Shown here: piece after piece, positions 58,193 through 64,000 of the stretch
Layout: each line of letters begins with the position of its first letter
Numbering within the stretch: the first letter of the stretch is position 1
DNA from: Nocardioides sp.
Lineage (GTDB): Bacteria > Actinomycetota > Actinomycetes > Propionibacteriales > Nocardioidaceae
Reading direction: 5' to 3'
DNA: 64,000 nucleotides
Assembly (NCBI RefSeq): GCF_030149505.1
Contig: NZ_JASBRN010000047.1
Location: 1 to 64,000 of the forward strand
Made by a program: the position numbers and the translations under genes
Notes under the pieces: generated by a model
The model's input: only the letters and a program-made list of their open reading frames with translations
Database searches by the model: none
Told to the model about the DNA's origin: nothing

Positions 58193-58501
58193 GCCGCCAC
58201 GTTCTGCCCGCTGCTGCTGCTCGACATCTGGTGGCGCGGCCTGACCGCGGTGAGTGCGCTCGCGGGCCTGGTCGCCGGCGGTCTCGGATCGACCGTCGCG
58301 ATCGCGTGGACGGTCAACGAGTCCACGCCCTCGGGCTGGGTCGACACCCTCATGGGGCAGCCGGCCGCCTGGACCGTGCCGCTGACCCTCGGGACGATGG
58401 TCGTGGGCTCACGACTCACCCGCGACCGGGTGCCCGCCGACGCCGGTCGGTTCCTGGTGCGGCTGCACACGCCGGAAGCGCTTGAGCTGGACCGGGGCTG
58501 A
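58190..58501 (+). pseudogene. Fragment of sodium/solute symporter C-terminus (ActP-like)
   Basis: In the frame ending at the TGA 58499-58501 the residues [20 protein letters not shown], a membrane helix, [16 protein letters not shown] and [12 protein letters not shown] are those of the C-terminus of cation/acetate-type symporters. The transmembrane core is absent; the fragment is fused directly to helicase debris at about 58,190, a sign of illegitimate recombination. Confidence 0.6.
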
Positions 58502-58504
58502 TTT

Positions 58505-58567
58505 CGTCGAGACACCCGAAATGGCTCCATGGGAGCGGTCCCAAGGTGCGGTTTCGGTGTCTCGACG
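58505..58567. repeat. Long imperfect inverted repeat
   Basis: CGTCGAGACACC-C-GAAA (58505-58521) is the complement of TTTCGGTGTCTCGACG (58552-58567) with one extra C; the loop contains a further GCTCC/GGAGC pairing. It follows the symporter stop and precedes the phosphatase gene, so it may be a terminator or a dispersed repeat. Confidence 0.55.
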
Positions 58568-58588
58568 GGCGATCCGTAGCCTTGCAGC

Positions 58589-59238
58589 GTGCGCCTGATC
58601 CTGATCCGCCATGGCGAGACGCCCTCCAACGTGGCCGGGGACCTCGACACCGCCCGGCCCGGCGCGCCGCTCACGCCGCTCGGCCACCGGCAGGCCGACG
58701 CGCTGCCCGCCGTGCTCACCACGCAGCCGATCGCGGCGATCCACGCGTCGGCTCTGGTGCGTACCCAGCTCACCGCCGCGCCCCTCGCCACGAGCCGCGG
58801 GATCGAGGTCGCGATCAGCGAGGGCCTCGAGGAGATCTCCGCCGGGTCGCTGGAGATGCACACCGAGGTCGCGTCGATCGACGTGTACGCCGAGACCGTG
58901 GCCGCCTGGATCGGCGGTGACCTCGGCGTGCGGATGCCAGGTGCCGAGGACAGGCACACGTTCTTCGACCGGTACGACGCCGCCGTCCGTGCCCTCACCG
59001 ACGGGCAGCCCGACGACGGACCGTCGTGGCGTTCAGCCACGGCGCGGCGATCCGCACCTTCGCGTCCCGGCACGGCGGCCCCACCGACCGGCGGCTGCAG
59101 AACACCGGAGCCGTCGTCCTCGACGGCTCCCCTCGCTCCGGCTGGGCCGTCTCCGGCTGGTCCGGCGACCCGCTCGGCGGGGCGCACCTCGCCGACCCGG
59201 TCGCCGCCGACCCGACCGGCGAGCCGGACCCGGTCTGA
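58589..59238 (+). pseudogene. Histidine phosphatase family gene, frameshifted
   Basis: From GTG 58589 the product has the phosphohistidine site LIRHGET at residues 5-11 and proceeds as a phosphoglycerate-mutase-like protein to DGQPDDGP. There the frame is lost: the continuation VVAFSHGAAIRTFASRHGG with the second catalytic histidine, and the normal end TGEPDPV at 59238, are in another frame. One missing base near 59,023 explains it. It could be a true inactivation or a base-calling error. Confidence 0.7.
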
Positions 59239-59254
59239 GCCGCGGCCGAGCCGG

Positions 59255-60373
59255 TCAGGGAGCGACGGCCAGCCGGTAGCCCCGCTTGACGACCGTCTGG
59301 ACCGCGCGGGTGCCGAGGGCGGCGCGAAGCCGGGCGACGGCCATCTCGACGGCGTGCTCGGAGCCCGCCGTACCGGAGGGCAGCATCGCCAGCAGGGCCG
59401 GGCGGGAGACCACGTTTCCGGGGTTGGCGACGAGCGCGTTGAGCACCGCCGCGGGAGCCGGGGAGAGCTTGACCACGCTGCCGTCGAGCAGCACGTCGTC
59501 GCCGTGCAGGAGCAGCTGCTGGCCGTCGGCGAGCTCGATGGCGAGGCCCGAGCGCCGCGACGGCAGCTCGGTCTCGAGCTGCTTGACCATCGCCGCGAGC
59601 CGGGACCGGTCGGGATAGATGGTCGGCACCCCCCACAGCTCGAACGCCGCCGCAGTCACCGGGCCCACGCACGCGGCGACGACGTCGGCCTGGAACGCAC
59701 CGACCAAGTCCTCGCGGCGGCCGGTCGACCCGGCGGCCTCCATCAGCGCGGCGACGGCCGGGGCGGAGGTGAACGTCACCGCGTCCAGCGACCGGTCTGC
59801 GACCAGGTCGACGAGCTTGAACATCGGCTCGAGGTCCTTGGCGGGCTCGACCCGGTAGACCGTCACGGTCGTGACGTCCGCACCGCGGCGCCGCAGCGCG
59901 TGGGCGGCCATCGACAGCGACTGGCCGTGCCCCTGGACCAGGATCCGCAACCCCTCGAGCGAGCGGCCGCGCAGGTGCTCGAGCACGTCCTCGAAGCACT
60001 CCGACTCCGGCGCCCACAGCTCGCGCAGCCCGCGGCGCCGGAGCGCCCCCACGCTCTTGGGCCCGCGCGCGAGGATCTCGGCGCTCCCCAGCCTCTCCAG
60101 GAGCGCCGGCAGCAGTCCCCACCTCTCGGCGGCGTCGAGCCAGGTCCGCATCCCGATCCCGGTCGTGGCCAGGAACATGTCCACCGGCTTCGCGAGCACC
60201 TCCTCGGTGGCGGCGCGGAGCTGGTCGTCGTCGACGTGGTTCGGGTCCAGCGACAGCGCGGGTGCCCACTCGACGGTCGCGCCGCGCCGCTCGAGCAGCG
60301 CGACCTGCTCGTCGACCTTCCGCGCAGCGGTCACGCCGATGCGGAAGCCGCTCAGCGGAAGGGATTCGGTCAT
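59255..60373 (-). CDS. HemD-like protein with C-terminal DNA-binding domain (NnaR type)
   Basis: 372 residues from ATG 60373. Residues 1-265 are a uroporphyrinogen-III synthase fold (FLATTGIGMRTWLDAAERWG, VQGHGQS, VTFTSAPAVAALMEA). Residues 280-372 are an OmpR-type winged helix (VKLSPAPAAVLNALVANPG, SEHAVEMAVARLRAALG, VVKRGYRLA). This architecture is that of NnaR, the nitrate/nitrite assimilation regulator of mycobacteria and streptomycetes. The truncated nirD directly upstream supports the link. Whether the HemD half keeps enzyme activity is not clear. Confidence 0.85.
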   Translation of the reverse strand: MTESLPLSGFRIGVTAARKVDEQVALLERRGATVEWAPALSLDPNHVDDDQLRAATEEVLAKPVDMFLATTGIGMRTWLDAAERWGLLPALLERLGSAEILARGPKSVGALRRRGLRELWAPESECFEDVLEHLRGRSLEGLRILVQGHGQSLSMAAHALRRRGADVTTVTVYRVEPAKDLEPMFKLVDLVADRSLDAVTFTSAPAVAALMEAAGSTGRREDLVGAFQADVVAACVGPVTAAAFELWGVPTIYPDRSRLAAMVKQLETELPSRRSGLAIELADGQQLLLHGDDVLLDGSVVKLSPAPAAVLNALVANPGNVVSRPALLAMLPSGTAGSEHAVEMAVARLRAALGTRAVQTVVKRGYRLAVAP

Positions 60374-60693
60374 CGTCGCTCCTGGGCTACTCCTGCGAGG
60401 GACCGACGAGGACCACGCCGTCGTCGACGCGGACCTCGTACGTCGGGACCCGGACGGCCGCGTCGTCGAGGCACTGCCCGGTGCGCAGGTCGAAGGCCTG
60501 CTTGTGCATCGGCGACGCGACGAACGGCGTACCACCCCTGGTTCCGATGATGCCGCGCGCCAGCACCGATGCCTGGGAACAAGGGCATCGCGTCCACCCA
60601 TCGCGAGACGGGGGCGGTGGAGTCGTCGACCTCGTGCACGACGTCCATGCGCCACGCGGCGCTGGCCTCCTCGTCGTACTCGTAGCGCGTCAT
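60370..60693 (-). CDS. Hypothetical protein, probably a composite ORF
   Basis: 107 residues from ATG 60693, overlapping the upstream stop. The first 45 residues (MTRYEYDEEASAAWRMDVV .. APVSRWVDAMPLFPG) look like a real conserved N-terminus of unknown family. The rest is Arg-rich and out of frame over the nirD fragment, so the true C-terminus has been replaced at a recombination point near 60,575. Confidence 0.4.
   Translation of the reverse strand: MTRYEYDEEASAAWRMDVVHEVDDSTAPVSRWVDAMPLFPGIGAGARHHRNQGWYAVRRVADAQAGLRPAHRAVPRRRGRPGPDVRGPRRRRRGPRRSLAGVAQERR
60387..60578 (-). pseudogene. nirD: 5'-truncated nitrite reductase small subunit
   Basis: On the minus strand a frame ending at the TAG 60389-60387 encodes VLARGIIGTRGG, VASPMHKQAFDLRTGQCLDD and YEVRVDDGVVLVG, the C-terminal half of NirD (a Rieske-like fold without Fe-S ligands). 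The N-terminal 50 residues are missing; upstream the sequence belongs to a different gene in a different frame. The frame could still start at GTG 60566 and give a 59-residue peptide. NirB is absent. Confidence 0.7.
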
Positions 60694-60947
60694 CAACGCA
60701 TCCCGAAGAACGACGTAATCCGGTCGACCTGCTTCTGGTCCAGCAGCGCCGGCCGGCACGCCCCGTAGGCGTTGGTCAGGTCGATGACGAGCTGGCGCGT
60801 CTGGTCGAGGCTGAGGTCGATCGTCGCCGTCTCGCCGTCGGTGCTGGTGACCTTGAGGTCGACGCGCTGCACGTCCTCATCGACATACCGGGCGTGTGCG
60901 CCGATCTTCTTAGCCCGGACGGCCTCGCTGCGCTTGAAGATTCCCAC
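60693..60947 (-). CDS. Small hypothetical protein
   Basis: 84 residues from GTG 60947 (GIFKRSEAVRAKKIG ..). Acidic/basic mixed helix-strand protein with a DLSLDQTRQLVIDLTNAYG helix and ITSFFGMR end. Its stop overlaps the start of the composite gene. No family recognised. Confidence 0.55.
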   Translation of the reverse strand: MGIFKRSEAVRAKKIGAHARYVDEDVQRVDLKVTSTDGETATIDLSLDQTRQLVIDLTNAYGACRPALLDQKQVDRITSFFGMR

Positions 60948-61006
60948 GCTCGCATCGTGGCATGGCGACCCGTTGCGCAGGGGTGGAACAGCGTCTGCGG
61001 CGCGGC

Positions 61007-61729
61007 TCAGGTGGTCGACCAGCTGAGGCCGAGGATCCGGAAGGCCTCCTGGACGTCGGCGTGCTCGGGGGAGAGGGCGTGGTGCGCGATCGCGTCGAGG
61101 GTGCGGCTGATCGCGGCGTCCTCGGCCCGCTCGAACACGGCCCACAGCGTGAGGTCATCGCCGTGCCGAGAGGCGAACGTGACGCCGTCGAGGTCGGTGG
61201 TCGCGTGCAGGTAGGTGGCCACCGACTGGGTGAGCGCTCGCGGTCGCCCGTCCTTGAGCGCGGCCGCGTCGAAGTCGTGCAGGGCGAGCAGGTGCGCGAG
61301 GGCGACGAACTGCGGCCGCAGGGCCGCGATGGACTCTGCGGCTGTCACCGCGCAGAACCGACCCGACAGCGTCGCGCTCGCTGCCGACCGCGGCTCGAGC
61401 CATGAGTAGGAGATCTCGCCGGCGCGGGCCGTCGGGTGCATCGCGGCGTCCTCGTCATCCTCCTCGATGTCGTCGAGCTCGAGCACGAGGGTCGGGTCAG
61501 GCCGGAAGCCGGCGAGGACCTCGAGCAGGCAGGCCAGGAGGGTGGATCCGGCGTAGATGGTGCGGAAGTTGCCCTGCCGGTCATCCCAGCGGCCGTGGAA
61601 CCTGCCATCGGCGCCGGCCCACTCCCAACCCGACCAGGCCCAGGGCTCCGGCTTGAAGCCGACGCGCCAGACCTGCTCGGCCGCGTCGACGACGACCAGC
61701 TGAGGTGCCTCGGTCACCAGTGGAGTCAC
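61007..61729 (-). CDS. RES-domain toxin
   Basis: 240 residues. RES-type pattern: an early Arg in VWRVGF, TIYAGSTLLACLLEVLAGF with the conserved Glu, and later Ser residues; RES toxins degrade or modify NAD. The start overlaps the stop of the Xre-type antitoxin gene by four bases, the usual antitoxin-toxin order. Confidence 0.75.
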   Translation of the reverse strand: MTPLVTEAPQLVVVDAAEQVWRVGFKPEPWAWSGWEWAGADGRFHGRWDDRQGNFRTIYAGSTLLACLLEVLAGFRPDPTLVLELDDIEEDDEDAAMHPTARAGEISYSWLEPRSAASATLSGRFCAVTAAESIAALRPQFVALAHLLALHDFDAAALKDGRPRALTQSVATYLHATTDLDGVTFASRHGDDLTLWAVFERAEDAAISRTLDAIAHHALSPEHADVQEAFRILGLSWSTT

Positions 61730-62127
61730 CCGGCCGCAGCGAACGTGCGCGCGGCCGCGAGGACCTCGGGGCCGACCTGCTCCAGGTCGCCCTCACGCAG
61801 CAGGCGCGCCGGCGCGACGTCGTCGAGGCGCGGGTTCATGCCCTGGAACCACGTCTGGACGACCGCGGCCGAGTCTTTCTCGCGCAGCAGAGCCGCGATC
61901 CGGTAGGCCATCCGCAGCCGGTTGACCACCTCGGTCGACGGGGTCCGTGCGTCGCCGGCGTCGGCCCACTGGCGTACGGCGCGGGTCTCCTGGACCGAGC
62001 CCAGGTAGGCCACGAGCTTGGCTCCGAGCAGGTCGCGCAGCCGCTCGACGAGCTCCGGCGTGGGCAGCCGCACCGACTCCTCGTAGGCGCGAAGGTCGCC
62101 GCGGGCGATGGTCGACTGAGTGCTCAT
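61726..62127 (-). CDS. Xre/ParS-type antitoxin (DUF2384-like)
   Basis: 133 residues from ATG 62127. An N-terminal helical domain (ELVERLRDLLGAKLVAYLGS) with helix-turn-helix character and a C-terminal toxin-binding region (RMAYRIAALLREKDSAAVVQTWFQGMNPRLDD) match the antitoxin of RES-Xre modules. The gene stands first in the pair and probably autoregulates. Confidence 0.75.
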   Translation of the reverse strand: MSTQSTIARGDLRAYEESVRLPTPELVERLRDLLGAKLVAYLGSVQETRAVRQWADAGDARTPSTEVVNRLRMAYRIAALLREKDSAAVVQTWFQGMNPRLDDVAPARLLREGDLEQVGPEVLAAARTFAAAG

Positions 62128-62485
62128 ACCTGCAGTGTGCCACCCTGTGCAGCGCAATCCAATAGTGAATCGCGGGGAAAATCACAGGCGAAATCACACC
62201 GCCGATAACATAGATTACGTCAACCTCTAGTCTGCGGATTGCATCAGATGAATCATCTACGGCGGGTCCGCCGCACTCCCCTTGTGCGTAGGGCTAAACA
62301 CCTGCTGACCTGCAGAAACGCCGCACTATGCCGCGAGCCATGGGAGCCGTGGGCAACCCGCGGAAGGCGAGATCGGCACACCCAGCGGTGTTTTCGACAC
62401 GCCGCTGACCTGCATGAACGCACTGATCGTCTCATCGGATGCATCATTGATTCAGTGACCGTAACCGGGTTCTCAGGGAGTTTTG
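62128..62485. other. Control/attachment region upstream of the recombinase
   Basis: 358 bases, A/T-richer at 62,155-62,240, without a supported gene. It contains GCTGACCTGCA twice (62304-62314 and 62405-62415, each followed within a few bases by AACGC), GATGA-A-TCATC (62248-62258) and GATGCATC (62438-62445) palindromes. These are candidate recombinase arm or repressor sites. Confidence 0.45.
62304..62415 (+). repeat. Direct repeat pair GCTGACCTGCA
   Basis: Two identical 11-mers at 62304-62314 and 62405-62415, 101 bases apart, each followed by a similar AACGC. They lie before the tyrosine recombinase gene and may be its binding sites. Confidence 0.5.
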
Positions 62486-63592
62486 ATGCAGATTGACGGC
62501 TCTGGTCGGGTCCAGCTGGTGCCGTCGGTGCCGGTCCTGCGGCCCGATGAGCAGGTGCTCCAGATGATGCTCGATGGCTGGCGCAACCAGCAGCTGTCAC
62601 GCAACCTGCAGTTCGCCACGATCGACCAGCGGCTGCGCTGCGTGCAGCGGTTCCTGGACCACGTCAACGAGGACCCGTGGCGCTGGACGCCCGCGATGGT
62701 CGAGGAGTTCTCCGCCGACCTGCGCACCGTCAAGCACGTCGCCCACTCCACGCTCCGCGGCTACCACTCCGCGCTTCGTGCGTTCACCAGCTACATCAGC
62801 AACCCCGACTACGGCTGGGACCGGATCTGCGAGCAGCACTTCGGCACCCACCCGTCTCAGGTCTTCTTCGACTGGAACACCGCTCCCCACGTCCAGGAGT
62901 ACGACGGCCGACCGACGAAGCGCCCATACACCCGCGAGGAGATCAACGCGCTCTTCGATCACGCCGACGACGAGGTCGAGCGCATCGGCAACTCCACTCG
63001 CAAGGGCTGGCAGGCCGCCTACCGCGACGCGGTCATGATGAAGATCGCCTACGCCTACGGACTCCGGTTCAACGAGCTGCGTCACCTCCAGACCGTCGAC
63101 TTCGCCCGCAACCCGCACGCCCGGGAGTTCGGTGCCTTCGGCGTCTGCAAGGTCCGCTACGGCAAAGCACGACGAGGGTCCCCACCGAAGCCACGCAGTG
63201 TTCTGACCGTCTGGCGGTGGACCCCCGCCATCCTCGAGGACTGGCTCGCCAACGGCCGCGGCGACCCCGGCACCCTCGACCTGTTCCCCAGCGAACGCGG
63301 TGGCCTGGTCGTCGAGTCGACCCTGATCCGGCGGGTCCGCCGCTACTGCGAGGAACTGGGCTTCTCCGACGGCCTTGACCTCCACTCTTTCCGTCGCTCC
63401 TACGCCACCCACCTCCTCGAAGCCGGCTGGGACCCCCGGTTCGTGCAGGACCAGATGGGCCACGAGCACGCCTCGACCACCGGGATCTACCAGTTCGTGA
63501 CCGACGAGTTCCGCCGCTCCACTCTCAGGAGCGCGCTGGACCGCACGGTGAACGAAGCCCTGCAACGACGGACCGAGGACGGCACATCATGA
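62486..63592 (+). CDS. Tyrosine recombinase (phage-integrase family)
   Basis: 368 residues from ATG 62486, with AGGGAG upstream. N-terminal SAM-like core-binding domain (about 25-110: ATIDQRLRCVQRFLDHVNED) and catalytic domain (about 140-350) with Arg194 in GLRFNELR, HSFR (His300, Arg303), a GHEHAS histidine near 326 and nucleophile Tyr335 in TGIYQFV. It is co-transcribed with an XRE regulator and another gene, the organisation of self-mobile recombinase modules rather than a simple phage integrase. Confidence 0.9.
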   Translation: MQIDGSGRVQLVPSVPVLRPDEQVLQMMLDGWRNQQLSRNLQFATIDQRLRCVQRFLDHVNEDPWRWTPAMVEEFSADLRTVKHVAHSTLRGYHSALRAFTSYISNPDYGWDRICEQHFGTHPSQVFFDWNTAPHVQEYDGRPTKRPYTREEINALFDHADDEVERIGNSTRKGWQAAYRDAVMMKIAYAYGLRFNELRHLQTVDFARNPHAREFGAFGVCKVRYGKARRGSPPKPRSVLTVWRWTPAILEDWLANGRGDPGTLDLFPSERGGLVVESTLIRRVRRYCEELGFSDGLDLHSFRRSYATHLLEAGWDPRFVQDQMGHEHASTTGIYQFVTDEFRRSTLRSALDRTVNEALQRRTEDGTS

Positions 63593-63921
63593 AGCGCAAG
63601 GTCGACTACACCTGGCGGCTGGCCGAGCTGATGGCGGCCCGCGGCCTGCACAACACCACCGATCTCATTCCTCTGCTGGCCGAACGCGACATCACCCTGT
63701 CGCGACCCCAGGTCTACCGCCTCGTCAACCAGCGCCCTGAGCGTGTGTCGCTCCAAGTGATCGCGGCGCTGTGCGACATCTTCGACTGCACGCCCGCCGA
63801 TCTCGTCACCACCACCGCGGCCGACGCAAGAGTCCGCAAGACCGGCACCGCCACCCCGCCGAATGTCGTCGCGCTCGACCGCACGGTTCGGCCGCGCCGC
63901 GCGAACATCCTCGACGAGTAG
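63589..63921 (+). CDS. XRE-family helix-turn-helix protein partner of the recombinase
   Basis: 110 residues. Cro/CI-type helix-turn-helix in residues about 9-72 (LAELMAARGLHNTTDLIPLL, SRPQVYRLVNQRPERVSLQV, CDIFDCTPADLV). The ATG overlaps the recombinase stop. It probably regulates the module or acts as a directionality factor; the pairing with this type of recombinase recurs in actinomycetes. Confidence 0.82.
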   Translation: MKRKVDYTWRLAELMAARGLHNTTDLIPLLAERDITLSRPQVYRLVNQRPERVSLQVIAALCDIFDCTPADLVTTTAADARVRKTGTATPPNVVALDRTVRPRRANILDE

Positions 63922-63936
63922 CGGCCAGGTGTTCTT

Positions 63937-64000
63937 GTGGATCCGAAGCCGGCTGGCCTCTCCCCTCGCAACACCAAGCAGGGCCGGCCCCGTGCGACCG
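63937..64000 (+). CDS. Start of a third gene in the recombinase module (partial)
   Basis: GTG 63937, 15 bases after the XRE stop, opens a frame running to the window edge (DPKPAGLSPRNTKQGRPRAT). Too short to identify; the position suggests a third component of the recombinase operon. Confidence 0.4.
   Translation, partial: MDPKPAGLSPRNTKQGRPRAT

Noticed and set aside
58589..60550. A 653-codon plus-strand frame starting as a histidine phosphatase
   Set aside because: After residue 145 it runs through a frameshift and antisense to the HemD-like gene; only the first part is a real protein.
62304..62415. Possible CRISPR-like repeat pair
   Set aside because: Only two 11-base copies, no regular spacing series and no cas genes anywhere in the window.

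Overview
The window is GC-rich DNA (roughly 70 percent G+C by eye) with GTG and TTG starts, 4-base stop/start overlaps and gene families typical of actinomycetes. The mixture of a MobF-type conjugation module, DUF4192, DUF4913, DUF1643 and DUF932 proteins, a beta-ketoadipate cluster and a selenocysteine tRNA would fit a Nocardioides-like or other Nocardioidaceae/Propionibacteriales host. That placement is an inference; no marker gene fixes the genus. 

Bases 1-34,660 are the backbone of a conjugative element (an integrative element or plasmid; replication or excision genes that would decide are not visible). It opens with the 3' end of an IS30-type transposase lying against the first transfer gene. 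A plus-strand transfer operon follows (173-13,268): two bitopic membrane proteins, a TrbL/VirB6-like polytopic protein with a collagen-like stretch, an SCO6880-type membrane protein, a VirB4-like ATPase, a very large secreted protein joining two nuclease-type and several wall-hydrolase domains, and a VirD4/TraG coupling protein. A 1969-residue relaxase-helicase-Toprim fusion is read leftward (14,781-20,690). Next come a block of small leftward genes with DUF932 and ParB-like proteins (21,960-26,178), a rightward block with ssb, DUF4192 and dprA (27,175-29,813), and small phage/plasmid-type accessory genes up to a truncated nuclease-like gene at 34,658. Four copies of one bipartite sequence, GTGATCGC-N20-TAGGTGAC, lie before the coupling-protein operon, the relaxase, the gene divergent from it, and ssb. 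They look like the shared control element of the transfer system. 

Bases 34,969-57,617 are aromatic catabolism. An IclR regulator is divergent from pobA-pcaH-pcaG-pcaB-pcaD-pcaC-pcaF-pcaI-pcaJ, a complete route from 4-hydroxybenzoate through protocatechuate to succinyl-CoA and acetyl-CoA. A decayed aldehyde dehydrogenase follows, then a sugar-type ABC importer and a LysR regulator. A second operon holds an FAD monooxygenase, an alpha/beta hydrolase, an SDR, a vanillyl-alcohol-oxidase-type flavoprotein, a TfdB-like phenol hydroxylase, maleylacetate reductase and hydroxyquinol 1,2-dioxygenase. The last two make 3-oxoadipate, which pcaIJF can finish. The starting substrate of the second operon is not known from sequence and is the best candidate here for an undescribed pathway. 

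Bases 57,618-64,000 are a recombination scar zone. It contains a tRNA-like 3' remnant, short tandem repeats, an intact tRNA-Sec gene (selC), fused fragments of a helicase and a sodium/solute symporter, a frameshifted histidine phosphatase, a HemD-like regulator with a DNA-binding tail (NnaR type), a 5'-truncated nirD, a RES/Xre toxin-antitoxin pair, and a tyrosine recombinase with an XRE partner and the start of a third gene.
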